DNA from: Chitinophagales bacterium
GTDB lineage: Bacteria > Bacteroidota > Bacteroidia > Chitinophagales > UBA2359
Direction of reading: 5' to 3'
Assembly (NCBI GenBank): GCA_041392475.1
Contig: JAWKLZ010000003.1
Span: 269,501-333,500 of the forward strand
DNA: 64,000 nucleotides
Of this stretch, positions 24,960 to 33,958 are shown one piece after another. The notes under the pieces were generated by a model, which was not told the DNA's origin, did not search any database, and was given only the letters and a program-made list of their open reading frames with translations. Within the stretch, counting starts at the first letter, position 1; every line of letters begins with the position of its first letter. The translations under genes were made by a program, and so were the position numbers.

Positions 24960-26285
24960 CTACCAAATAATATTCCCAGCCGAATCCACATCCCGAACCG
25001 TCCAATAGTCATCACTTCCCCCCATGTGATTGATCACATTCATCATCGAAGCATGTGATTCCATAGACATTCGCTGCAAAGTCTGAAAAGTCGCATTAAA
25101 GCCCTGACGGTACTCCAAATACTCCTCCACGGTCATGCCTTTTTCATCCGCCCAACGCTTCAAATCTGCATTGATATCCGCCATTACCTCCTCTCCCGAC
25201 ATCGTACTGTAATCCTTCACCCCTTCATTATAGCTCCCATTATTTCCTACCGCAGCATTCGGATTCGCCACATTCGCCATCACTTGCGCCTTCACCTGTT
25301 GCTGTTGAGCAGCACTCAGTTGCCGCCAATTCGCATCTACCAATTGCCACAACAAACGAGCCGAACAAAAAACCTGTTTCTGCTCCAAAGACAATTGAGG
25401 AAAACCTCCTATCAACTGCTGCTCAAAATCCCGTTTTTCCTGTGCCGAAAACACCTGATTCGTTCCCGCCAATTGATTCGTAAACTCCACATAACGAATA
25501 TAAGCCGCCACGTCCTTGTCCGTCAACACCAATTTATTAGCCGCATCAAAAGCCAAGACCTTTAAATGTTCATACAAAATTTTGAAAAAAGCACTTTGTT
25601 GCGAAGCCGCATTTTGTTGGGCAAAAGCGTGTAAAGTCGTGAACAATTCTTGGCGAGCAGCCCCAATTTTAGCCACATCCTTTAAGGCATAAATCGTTTT
25701 CATTGCCTCCCCTACTTGCGCTGCATCCTGCAATAAGGCACTCGGATTCGCTTCAAAATCAGCGACTGCTTCTTGCTGCAATTGAGCGATTTGATAGGGC
25801 TTCAAATTTGCTTCGATCAAAAACTCCAACAAAGCTGCGTAGATTCGCACCTCTCTTTCCTTCAGTACCTGCGAGCCATTTTGCGCCAATTGTTGGTCAT
25901 ACTTTGCCTGTTCCCACGGTGCAGCAACCGTTGAATGAGAATTAGTTGGAGTGGATTGGTAGGTAGTTGCGGTATTTTGGTTCACAAAATTCATCACTAT
26001 CCCATTCGCATCACTGATTTGAAAATTGGTAGTCGTCAATTGATGTGTCGTATAAGCCAGCGCATTGCCATACGCATCTTGAAGCCAAAATTGGTTTCCT
26101 TGCAGCGCATACTGCCCATAGCTATTTCCCTGTGCATATTGCAGTTGGTACGTGCCATCTGCATTGAGTTGCAACTGCATTTGATACGTTGGCTCCGTCC
26201 ACAAACCTACAAGCGACTGTGCCGAACTGTTCATTGAAGTGAAGAAGGTCAAAAAAACGAAGGTCATCTGCAAAAGTGTTTTCAT
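24960..26285 (-). CDS. Hypothetical secreted Gln-rich protein
   Basis: The 441-residue protein has a signal peptide (cleavage after MNSSAQ, about residue 23). Residues 24-105 look like a small beta domain of the 'lipocalin-like/SLVGLWTEP' kind (LVGLWTEPTYQMQLQLNADGTYQLQY). Residues 125-340 are helical and very rich in Ala and Gln. The last 90 residues include DINADLKRWADEKGMTVEEYLEYRQGFNATFQTLQRMS. The N-terminal GxWxG-type start suggests binding of a hydrophobic ligand, but I do not recognise the whole. It is monocistronic, probably periplasmic or exported. Confidence 0.65.
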   Translation of the reverse strand: MKTLLQMTFVFLTFFTSMNSSAQSLVGLWTEPTYQMQLQLNADGTYQLQYAQGNSYGQYALQGNQFWLQDAYGNALAYTTHQLTTTNFQISDANGIVMNFVNQNTATTYQSTPTNSHSTVAAPWEQAKYDQQLAQNGSQVLKEREVRIYAALLEFLIEANLKPYQIAQLQQEAVADFEANPSALLQDAAQVGEAMKTIYALKDVAKIGAARQELFTTLHAFAQQNAASQQSAFFKILYEHLKVLAFDAANKLVLTDKDVAAYIRYVEFTNQLAGTNQVFSAQEKRDFEQQLIGGFPQLSLEQKQVFCSARLLWQLVDANWRQLSAAQQQQVKAQVMANVANPNAAVGNNGSYNEGVKDYSTMSGEEVMADINADLKRWADEKGMTVEEYLEYRQGFNATFQTLQRMSMESHASMMNVINHMGGSDDYWTVRDVDSAGNIIW

Positions 26286-26758
26286 GATAAAAGGGTGTTT
26301 TTAGAAACAGGATTAAAGGCATAAGAATAAAGGTTTTTGAATTTGCAAGTTGAATTTGATGTTTCATATAGGAATATATCCATATCACCAGTTACTTATT
26401 TTGAGTGAATTATGCAGAATCCATAATGTTACTTCTCAATGTGCAAACCTATAAAACCGCAACTTATTTGATTCTTAATACCCACCTAAAACAAAAGGTA
26501 TGCACTCTATTGTCTTTTTTTCAGAAACACTCTTAAGAATTATTTTGGGTTAGTATTTTACAATTTGGACGAAGGAGCAAAGATGCAAGGAGGAGGGATT
26601 TAATTAATTGATAAACAATTGTTTGTGTGCAATCGTATTGATGAGTTAAGGGTTTGATTATCAATCTTTTATATCTCACATCTTGCTTTCTACTTCTTTC
26701 GTCCAAAGCCCAAAAACCGCCTTAAACAATTCAAGTTTCTACATCAAAATACGTTGTA
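26286..26758. other. Intergenic region with left copy of a dispersed repeat
   Basis: No gene is visible. It contains the repeat copy 26599-26708 described separately, and upstream an extra short copy (TTTGGACGAAGGAGCAAAG, about 26568-26586). Confidence 0.5.
26599..26708 (-). repeat. Left copy of imperfect inverted repeat flanking the RND gene
   Basis: Read on the minus strand from 26708 it gives CTTTGGACGAAAGAAGTAG, a segment with AAGATGTGAGATATAA, then GATTGATAATCAAA and TTAAC. The copy at 29131-29246 reads the same on the plus strand. Similarity covers about 105 bases with scattered mismatches. The first bases resemble the end of the IS at 7797-9440 (TTGGACGAAA). Confidence 0.65.
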
Positions 26759-29014
26759 TCACTTTGTCTTCGTACTCCTCTTCTTCCACCAATAGATCAC
26801 AACAGGCAACAAAAATAAATCTGCAACCAAGGCGCTCAACAGCGTAATACTCAGCAATAAACCAATGTAAAACGTGGCTGCAAAATCGGAAAACGCCAAA
26901 GATCCAAAACCACAAAACAGAATAAACGTGGTAATACACAAAGCCTTACCTGTTTCCAAAAAAGTATTGCGAATTGCCGTATCCAAATCTAGTCCTTTCT
27001 GAAATTGCAGTTTCAATTTACTCAAAAAATGAATCGTATCATCCACTGCAATGCCAAAGGCAAGGGTGAAAATAATAGACGTAGAAGCTTTCAAACTTAT
27101 CCCAAAATATCCCATTACAGCCCCTGTAATCAACAAAGGGAAAATATTGGGAATCAGCGCAATCAAGGACATTTGTAAATCACGAAACAGCAAAGCCATC
27201 AACAAACTCACTACCAAAAATGCCACTCCCAAACCCGTAAACAAACTCTGCCGCAAATATTGATGATTCTTGTCTAACACCACTCCGCTACCCGTCAAGC
27301 GAAACTGCACTACACCCGCATCCGTATTTTCGGTAATCCACTCTTTGATTTGTTGATTCAATTCTGCAATCGGTTCAGAACCCAAATCCAGCATATTCCC
27401 GTTAATGCGTGCATATTTGCGGTCTTTGGTCATCACCGATGCAGTTGCATTTTTGCGGTCAAGTTGCTTCAATTGAAGCTCGTATTTCTGCAGCGTAAGT
27501 TCATCGGGAGGCAGTCGGTAGTATTGCAGGTTGTTGCCATTGTTGGACTGATGAAGGCTTTTGTAAATCATTGCAGGGGAGGTCAATACGCCAATTTCAT
27601 TCAAATTTTGAAGATAGGAAACCAACGTATCTATTTGCTGCAAAACCTTCAAATCATTGATTTTGTAATCTTTTTGCGGTATCACCGCCATTTCAAAAGG
27701 TCTTGCCCCTGATAGCTTTTCTTCAAAAAACAAAAAATCTTTTCGAATCGTGTTGCTTCTCGGCAAATCGTCCAACAAAAACGCATTGGTCGAAATCTTG
27801 GAAATACCCACCAAACACACTGCAAACACCCCTATGCTAATCCCTGCAATCAACTTCCTACGAGTCTTCACCGTGCGAAAAATCCAGTCCATACTCCGAT
27901 ACCAAAAATCCCCCGTTTGTTGATTCACCAATTTTTCGGGAGGGATCAAAGGTAGCAAAACTACCATCACCCCCAACACTGCAATATAGGTCAGTATTAC
28001 CCCCGCAGCCGCATACAAACCAAAGATTTTCAAGGCACTGATATTGGCCGTATAAAGCGACAAAAATCCCACCGCAGTCGTAAGTGAAGTCAATAAAGTA
28101 GCCCAGCCGATTTCTTTAATGGCAATTTTAAGCGCATCTTTTTGCCTCAATCCTTTATGGATTTCGTCCATATACTTTGTCAAAATGTGGATTACATCCG
28201 ACAAACCCACCATTACCGCCAAAGTCGGAAACAGTGTACTCATAATATCTAAAGTCTTGCCTGTCAAACCCAAAAAACCCATAAACCAGACCAATCCAAT
28301 TGCTACACTCACACAAGCGATCACAACACCCCAGAATCGCCGCAACAAAAGCGACATAACCAAAACAGCCAAGATAGTGGCAACAAAGGCATAAAAAACA
28401 AACTCTTGGCCAATCTTTCCCACAATTGCAGAAAGTGTGACTGCTCGCCCTGCTACCCGAATGTCGTCAAACTCACCTTCAAACCGCTCTACAATAGCAT
28501 TCGTTGCCCCGCTAATTGCTTCAATTTCATCCGCATTTGTATGTTCCTTATGGACAATTACAATCGAAAAAACAGTTGCATCCTCTGATATATACCGCCC
28601 TACCACACGTTCGTCCTGCAAAATATGTGTGCTATCAACCGCATATTTTTCGGGTTCATTGAAGTGCAAAACCGATACAGGCACTGTTCCAAAAGGCGTT
28701 TTGATGATGCTTTGAAGAGTAGTAAGCGAGGTAACTCCTTCAATGTGAGGAATTGAATCACAGGCCTTGGTAAACGCATTGGATTTTTGCAGAAATACAG
28801 AATCAAAAATTCCCGATTCATTGACAAGGGCGATATACACAAAGTTGTCGTCGGCAGGAAAATAGGCTCTATGTTCGTTGTAAAAATCCAAATCAGCATC
28901 TTCTTCAGGGAAAAATCCATCTAAATCGTGGAATATTCGCAGTTTGGAAATACCGAACAAAGCAAGGATGGTGAGGGCAAATAGACTGAAAGACAGTAGG
29001 CGGTGTTTGGTCAT
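26759..29014 (-). CDS. RND-superfamily (MMPL/HAE3-type) exporter
   Basis: The 751-residue protein has about 12 membrane helices in the 1+5, 1+5 arrangement of RND proteins, with two periplasmic loops (about 30-195 and 400-590). The paired central-helix motifs are visible: TLAVMVGLSDVIHILTKYMDEI and IIFTLAFGIAVDDTIHFLSKLK, whose acidic residues carry protons. The size and the absence of a membrane-fusion partner fit the hydrophobe/amphiphile exporter HAE3/MMPL group rather than tripartite AcrB pumps. Substrates cannot be inferred. It is flanked on both sides by divergent copies of a repeat (26599-26708, 29131-29246). Confidence 0.85.
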   Translation of the reverse strand: MTKHRLLSFSLFALTILALFGISKLRIFHDLDGFFPEEDADLDFYNEHRAYFPADDNFVYIALVNESGIFDSVFLQKSNAFTKACDSIPHIEGVTSLTTLQSIIKTPFGTVPVSVLHFNEPEKYAVDSTHILQDERVVGRYISEDATVFSIVIVHKEHTNADEIEAISGATNAIVERFEGEFDDIRVAGRAVTLSAIVGKIGQEFVFYAFVATILAVLVMSLLLRRFWGVVIACVSVAIGLVWFMGFLGLTGKTLDIMSTLFPTLAVMVGLSDVIHILTKYMDEIHKGLRQKDALKIAIKEIGWATLLTSLTTAVGFLSLYTANISALKIFGLYAAAGVILTYIAVLGVMVVLLPLIPPEKLVNQQTGDFWYRSMDWIFRTVKTRRKLIAGISIGVFAVCLVGISKISTNAFLLDDLPRSNTIRKDFLFFEEKLSGARPFEMAVIPQKDYKINDLKVLQQIDTLVSYLQNLNEIGVLTSPAMIYKSLHQSNNGNNLQYYRLPPDELTLQKYELQLKQLDRKNATASVMTKDRKYARINGNMLDLGSEPIAELNQQIKEWITENTDAGVVQFRLTGSGVVLDKNHQYLRQSLFTGLGVAFLVVSLLMALLFRDLQMSLIALIPNIFPLLITGAVMGYFGISLKASTSIIFTLAFGIAVDDTIHFLSKLKLQFQKGLDLDTAIRNTFLETGKALCITTFILFCGFGSLAFSDFAATFYIGLLLSITLLSALVADLFLLPVVIYWWKKRSTKTK

Positions 29015-29130
29015 TTGTAGGTTGGTAGGTGAAAGAAATTTGAGGAAACAAAGGTAACTACAAGCAAAGGCAAAAGAAGTTCATGAATTATTGCCATTTG
29101 ATTACAAAACCCATACGTCATGTAATTTGA

Positions 29131-29246
29131 ATCTTGGACAAAGAAGTAGCAAGTAAGATGTGAGATATAAAGGATTGATTATCAAAATCTTAACCTATTG
29201 ATGTGATTGGATACAAGTAATTGATTATCAGACAATTTAATTCTTG
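29131..29246 (+). repeat. Right copy of imperfect inverted repeat flanking the RND gene
   Basis: It begins TCTTGGACAAAGAAGTAGC and continues through AAGATGTGAGATATAAAGG and TTGATTATCAAA to TTAACCTATTGATG. This is the inverted counterpart of 26599-26708 on the other side of the exporter gene. Confidence 0.65.
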
Positions 29247-29390
29247 TTTCTTGAATTTATGCTTCTAAAAAATTGTGTATTACGGAGCGTAGTTCCGACC
29301 CTGTTTGTAGGATATTATTGTAGGAGTAAATAAAAGGTACAGCGTACCGACACTAACTTGCGACAATTTGGGATACACCCTGATAGATTA

Positions 29391-29444
29391 TAAATGGTAG
29401 CTGTTTAGTGATTATGGTGTAAATCACTAAACAGCTACCATTTA
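29391..29444. terminator. Long intrinsic terminator, bidirectional form
   Basis: About 23 bp of near-perfect stem (29391-29413 with 29421-29444) carry a 7-base loop and a T-rich tail on the minus strand. It ends the gene at 29453-31186, 9 bases after its stop. Confidence 0.8.
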
Positions 29445-29452
29445 TTTAATTT

Positions 29453-31186
29453 TTATTGTACTATCATCTTCAACCCAGATTTTTTCCCGTTTGCATCCTC
29501 CAATTGCAGCAAATAAACACCACTGTCCAAGCTGCTGACATCCAATTGTAACTCATTGTTCATGCCTCTTTCAAAAGAAATATTTTCATGCAACTGTACT
29601 TTTCTGCCAACCATATCATAAATTGCTAAATTTCCCTTTGAAGCCATGGGACTGCTAATGTGCAATGTCGTGAATTGGCTTGCAGGATTGGGCTGTAATG
29701 ACAACTGAATATAAGGTGAAGTGCTTACAGGGATTTCTTCAACATCGGTTATTTCATCTATAAAACAAACAGAAGGATCGGGTATTTCTACCCCATCAAG
29801 GCTTGTGACATAAGAAATAACCGTAATCATCATTTCGTCATCTGCAGTTGCTCCCCAAAAAACACCGCTTGGCCCATCGTTCATATAAGTAGCTCGGTGA
29901 ATCAAACCTTCCGACAAACGTATGGGTAAGAAGGGACTAAATGTTCGAGTAGGTGGATGAAGGTAGTCGTATTCAATGGTTTCACATTCAGGAATTCCAT
30001 TGTATTTGTTGGCACTAAAAATGTGTTCACCCTTCGTACCGTTGGAATTGCGAAGCCACACATCAAAACTTTTGCCGTATTTGTGGGTATGCGAGGTTAT
30101 TTGCCAGATATGAATTTGTTGGGGCAAAAAACTCAAAAAATAGGGTGCTTCTTCTTCATCCAATTGTCCATCATTGGGAATCGAAATCCCAAAATTGGGC
30201 AACAATTGCACATTCATTTCTTGAGCAGCAGTGCCGTATTCTTGCGTATAAACATTGATAAAAACATCAGTAGCAGTGATTGCAGTATTGGTATAATTGA
30301 TCACATGGGCATTGAGATCCAAAGCGGATCCTTTTGGCCAACGAAAAGCCGTCCCTTTCGGCAATACAGTCGAGCGGCTTTCTTGGTAAGCATCTACCAG
30401 CACTACATTGTCGTGGTTAACATCTCGCAAACCATAAGGCATATTATTGGCGGCGTTTTGATCGGTAAATTCGTAAATGATGAAGTGATGTGAACTGCCA
30501 ATGTGTGTTTCTATCTCTTTGACTTCTACATTACCAAGATAATCAGGTAGATAGTATTTAGACAAGTATTCAACGTCTTCCAGCAAACCAGAAGACAAGT
30601 CTGATGGCTTCAAAAATATAGGGCCTAAATGAATTTGAAAACCTTCACTTGGGTCAGGTTTAGCAGGAGGATTTTGGGGGTCACTTGCCCAAATGCCTCC
30701 TCCTGCATAAAATTCTTCAATGAGATTTGGGTCAATCACCTCTCCACTGCTCGGTGCGCCAAAAACAATCCATTGCCGAATCGTTTCTTTTTCTACATCC
30801 GACATTTCAATATTTGCATGAATATCTAAGATATCCTCCAAATCCAACAACGCTACATCTCCTGCCATACCATTATTGATGTACCGAAAAATGCTACTAC
30901 GATAAGGGTCACCTGGATAAATAAGTTGGAAATCTGCTTCCTTTGCCGCCGTATTGTTGGGTTGTTGTCGGTAAATTTCGTTGTAAACATCCAACATCGC
31001 ATTGACACCTGCGCCTTGCAAGTCCAGACCAGATATGGCATCCGAATTGTTGTGACATCCAGCATCGCTGCAATGGGTTTGAAAAATAGTGTAAACCTGT
31101 TCACCAGTACTTTGCGCCTCCACATTGAAGCAGAAAGAATTACCAAAAAGTAAACAAGTAAGCAGTAGGAGTGTTGTTTTTTTCAT
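29453..31186 (-). CDS. T9SS-exported heme c / type II copper monooxygenase-like protein
   Basis: The 577-residue protein has a signal peptide (to about residue 25). A c-type heme-like site HCSDAGCHN (C39, C44, H45) follows, but with four residues between the cysteines instead of two. Residues about 180-460 resemble the type II copper monooxygenase fold (peptidylglycine hydroxylase/DBM): GSSHHFIIYEF (H233, H234), AHVINYTNT (H294), ITSHTHKYGKSF (H366, H368), and ADDEMMITVISY (Met near 453). These are the CuH and CuM ligand positions. The last 85 residues (LSLQPNPASQFTTLHI...) are a T9SS type A sorting domain. It may oxidise small organic substrates at the cell surface. Enzyme activity is inferred. 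Confidence 0.75.
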   Translation of the reverse strand: MKKTTLLLLTCLLFGNSFCFNVEAQSTGEQVYTIFQTHCSDAGCHNNSDAISGLDLQGAGVNAMLDVYNEIYRQQPNNTAAKEADFQLIYPGDPYRSSIFRYINNGMAGDVALLDLEDILDIHANIEMSDVEKETIRQWIVFGAPSSGEVIDPNLIEEFYAGGGIWASDPQNPPAKPDPSEGFQIHLGPIFLKPSDLSSGLLEDVEYLSKYYLPDYLGNVEVKEIETHIGSSHHFIIYEFTDQNAANNMPYGLRDVNHDNVVLVDAYQESRSTVLPKGTAFRWPKGSALDLNAHVINYTNTAITATDVFINVYTQEYGTAAQEMNVQLLPNFGISIPNDGQLDEEEAPYFLSFLPQQIHIWQITSHTHKYGKSFDVWLRNSNGTKGEHIFSANKYNGIPECETIEYDYLHPPTRTFSPFLPIRLSEGLIHRATYMNDGPSGVFWGATADDEMMITVISYVTSLDGVEIPDPSVCFIDEITDVEEIPVSTSPYIQLSLQPNPASQFTTLHISSPMASKGNLAIYDMVGRKVQLHENISFERGMNNELQLDVSSLDSGVYLLQLEDANGKKSGLKMIVQ

Positions 31187-31461
31187 CTGTCGAAGGTTTT
31201 GAACTTTGAATAAAAGAAGTGGAGGTAATAATACTATGTATAAAAAATGATTCGCCTCTTTGTAATTTATAAGAACAAATTATTTATTATCAATTGATTG
31301 AAATGTATTTTCTCGTTTCTCTACTCTCTCCTCCAAAATCTAAAAAAATATTAGCTGCTAAAATATACAAAAAAACGCAACCAAACACTAAGACTTTTGA
31401 TATTTGTCTTTTAAGCAACATCAATACGCTTTATTTCAATTTTTTTTTATCTAAAAATACA

Positions 31462-32580
31462 ATGAGTACCAATACAACAACACAACCCTTACTTGCCCCA
31501 ATTCAGATGGGCGATTTACTACTGTCCAATCGAATGGCGATGGCACCACTTACCCGCAATCGTGCAGACAACCCCGATAGTGCGCCAACCGATTTGCATG
31601 TCGAATATTACAGTCAAAGAGCAGGCGCAGGTTTGATTATTTCGGAAGGTTCGCAGGTTTCGGAGCGAGGTGTAGGCTACATCTATACGGCGGGTATTCA
31701 CAACGCAGCCCAAATTGAAGGTTGGAAAAAAGTGACCAAGGCGGTGCATAACAAGGAAGGACACATTTTTTGTCAATTGTGGCACGTTGGACGCATTTCA
31801 CATCCCGATTTTCACAACGGAGAACTGCCCTTAGCACCTTCTGCCATCAACCCCAAAGCACAGGCTTACACCCAAAATGGTTTTACTGATACTGTCACGC
31901 CCAAAGCCATGAGTACAGAAGAAATCAAAACTGCTATTGATGAATTTCGGCAAGGAGCTGCAAATGCCATAGAAGCGGGTTTTGATGGCGTTGAAATCCA
32001 TGCAGCAAATGGTTATTTGGTTCATCAATTTATTGCCAAATGTGCGAATCACCGCACCGATGAATATGGTGGCAGCATCGAAAACCGCAGCCGTTTTTTG
32101 TTTGAATTGTTGGAGGCAGTAGCCACCGAAATTCCCTTGAACCGAGTCGGTATTCGCTTGAATCCAATGGCGCATGGGTTTTCGGGTATGAGCATTGACG
32201 AAGAAACGCTGCCGATTTTTGAATACATCGTAAAAAAATTAGGAGAACTGACCATCAATGGAGCATCTTTAGCTTATTTACACATCATGCAACCTTTTGG
32301 AGATGTGAGTGAAGTTTCACACGCTATCACCAATGTTACCCAACATTTTCGCCCATTATTCAAAGGTATATTGATGACCAACAACGGCTTCAATCAAGCG
32401 AGTGGCAATGCCATCATTGCAGAAAATCATGCGGATATGGTTGCTTACGGAAAATTGTTCATTGCCAATCCCGATTTGCCGAAACGTTTTGAAGCCCACG
32501 CAGAATTAAATCGTTGGGATAGCAAAACTTTTTATACGCAAGGCAAAGAAGGGTATACGGATTATCCTTTCTTGAAATAA
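31462..32580 (+). CDS. Old yellow enzyme family alkene reductase (NemA-like)
   Basis: The 372-residue FMN-dependent ene-reductase shows LLAPIQMGDLLLSNRMAMAPLTRNRAD at the N-terminus, CQLWHVGRISHPDF, GFDGVEIHAANGYLVHQFIAKCANHRTDEYGGSIENRSRF (substrate His-x-x-Asn and phosphate-binding region) and GILMTNNGFNQASGNA. It reduces activated C=C bonds of enals, nitro esters or maleimides with NAD(P)H. The ATG at 31462 (MSTNTTTQPLLAP) is preferred because family members begin here; an upstream in-frame start at 31294 would add an AT-rich, unlikely leader. It is a soluble cytoplasmic enzyme with no operon partner. Confidence 0.92.
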   Translation: MSTNTTTQPLLAPIQMGDLLLSNRMAMAPLTRNRADNPDSAPTDLHVEYYSQRAGAGLIISEGSQVSERGVGYIYTAGIHNAAQIEGWKKVTKAVHNKEGHIFCQLWHVGRISHPDFHNGELPLAPSAINPKAQAYTQNGFTDTVTPKAMSTEEIKTAIDEFRQGAANAIEAGFDGVEIHAANGYLVHQFIAKCANHRTDEYGGSIENRSRFLFELLEAVATEIPLNRVGIRLNPMAHGFSGMSIDEETLPIFEYIVKKLGELTINGASLAYLHIMQPFGDVSEVSHAITNVTQHFRPLFKGILMTNNGFNQASGNAIIAENHADMVAYGKLFIANPDLPKRFEAHAELNRWDSKTFYTQGKEGYTDYPFLK

Positions 32581-32619
32581 TAGCTTTTTTGAAGTTTTGT
32601 CGGCAATAAAATAATCCAC

Positions 32620-32752
32620 CTTGCGCTCGTTTGTAACGAGAGCAGACTACCACCAGCGTTTGTAACGCCACTGCAAATGTGGAAAGAGTGCTGTCATTGA
32701 AGGTAAATAGCAGTAGTGGGTAGTGGAAGCACTCATTACAAACGAGCGCAAG
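32620..32752. repeat. REP-like palindromic element
   Basis: The outer arms at 32620-32640 and 32732-32752 are inverted repeats containing TTGCGCTCGTTTGTAACGAG, with one mismatch. The interior has further small inverted repeats (GCGTTTGTAACGC, GACTACCAC/GTGGGTAGTG). A half copy occurs at 35381-35403. Confidence 0.7.
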
Positions 32753-32784
32753 TTTAGAAAATTTGTAAGAATTAAGAATGGACA

Positions 32785-33870
32785 TCAATGACACCGATCG
32801 TCTTCTGGCAAACTATTGATCCAGTCCCTAATTAGTTGGATTCCTTCGAGATGGTTGGTAGTGCGGCCCAGTTCTGGCATGGCGATTTCGTCGACTGTGG
32901 AAGACAAACGATAGACGAGAATAGAGGCATCGGCATCTCCAGGAACAATGTCGTATTTGTTGCCGCCTGTGGCATCACCGCCTGCCGAAATAGGTGTTTT
33001 GCAGTAACCCAAAAGGTCAATGTCTTCAATGGCAATATTGTAGAATAAAGAAGTGTTTGTTGCTGAGCCAAATTGGTTGTGGCAGTGGGCACAATTGACA
33101 TCTAAGTACGCCCTTGCTCTGTTTGCCAAAGGCGCAGAAACGTCTGACCAATCTGTAATGGTGGTGGTATTGGAGGGAACAGCATCGAGATAACCTTCTT
33201 CTTTCCATTTCATCAATTGATTCATACTGCCTGTCGAATAATTGAAGTTTTTAAACAAATTTTGAGGCTTTGGACCGATAGGGGAGATGTCGCCCTTGAA
33301 TCGGTGGCACGTTTTACATTCTTCTTGCGTTGGAATTTTGTAAGTTGTCGAAAATTGGGTGCCGTTTTGATTCCATGTTATGGGGATTTTTTTCCCAATT
33401 TGAAGGAAAGTAGCTTCAGTTTGTGTTTGATTCCATTCGTAGGTGTAGGCTTCCCATTTGCTTGTTTTTCTGACCAAAAGCCTTGTTTCTAGTATTCGGG
33501 TGGTATTGTCGGGCTGCACATTTTCGTATTTGAAGTTTTTGATGATGACGGTTCCGACAGGGAAATCCACCACACTTTCATCGTTCATATATTTGCCGCT
33601 TACACCTTCGGGTATCCATATAAATCGGTCTTTGATGGCATAGTCAGTGAACAATGGGGTAATCAAATCGTAAGGAAGAACGCCTTCGTTTCCTACCAAA
33701 TCGGCCATGTTTCCTTTGAAGAAATTGTACTCAGAAAGGTTTGTATAAGGAATTACATTGAGGTCTGCCTTTACACTATCAGGCGAAGTATCGTCTTCTT
33801 TGCTGCAATTGACCATCAATAGGCAAATGCTCAAAATGATGCCAACGAAAATAGAACTTGTACGAAACAT
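32785..33870 (-). CDS. SO_2930 family diheme c-type cytochrome lipoprotein
   Basis: The 361-residue protein has a lipoprotein signal with the lipobox Cys at residue 22 (LLMVNC). Two heme c sites are present: CKTCH (185-189) and CAHCH (260-264). The characteristic blocks NFFKGNMADLVGNEGVLPYDLITPLFTDYAIKDRFIWIPEG and PVGTVIIKNFKY identify the SO_2930 family (TIGR03806). The family is found beside a parallel beta-helix protein (SO_2929 type), and that gene is directly upstream here (33959-35245). It presumably transfers electrons in the periplasm or on the outer membrane; the partner reaction is unknown. Confidence 0.88.
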   Translation of the reverse strand: MFRTSSIFVGIILSICLLMVNCSKEDDTSPDSVKADLNVIPYTNLSEYNFFKGNMADLVGNEGVLPYDLITPLFTDYAIKDRFIWIPEGVSGKYMNDESVVDFPVGTVIIKNFKYENVQPDNTTRILETRLLVRKTSKWEAYTYEWNQTQTEATFLQIGKKIPITWNQNGTQFSTTYKIPTQEECKTCHRFKGDISPIGPKPQNLFKNFNYSTGSMNQLMKWKEEGYLDAVPSNTTTITDWSDVSAPLANRARAYLDVNCAHCHNQFGSATNTSLFYNIAIEDIDLLGYCKTPISAGGDATGGNKYDIVPGDADASILVYRLSSTVDEIAMPELGRTTNHLEGIQLIRDWINSLPEDDRCH

Positions 33871-33897
33871 TGCAGGAATTTTAAAAAGTATAAAAAT

Positions 33898-33943
33898 GAA
33901 ACTTCGGAAGTTTATTTCGTAAAATAAAACTTCCGAAGTTTTT
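33898..33943 (-). terminator. Terminator-like hairpin between the beta-helix and cytochrome genes
   Basis: AAACTTCGGAAGTTTATTT (33899-33917) pairs with 33922-33941 (one bulged base), with T/A runs on both sides. It lies between two same-strand genes, so it may attenuate read-through from the beta-helix gene into the cytochrome gene. Confidence 0.7.
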
Positions 33944-33958
33944 ACGCCATTAAAAAAC

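Larger units (their letters stand above)
29015..29452. other. Intergenic region with right repeat copy and small palindromes
   Basis: No gene is visible. It holds the repeat copy 29131-29246, two small hairpins (GGAGCGTAGTTCC near 29284 and GGTACAGCGTACC near 29336), and the large terminator at 29391-29444. Confidence 0.5.
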
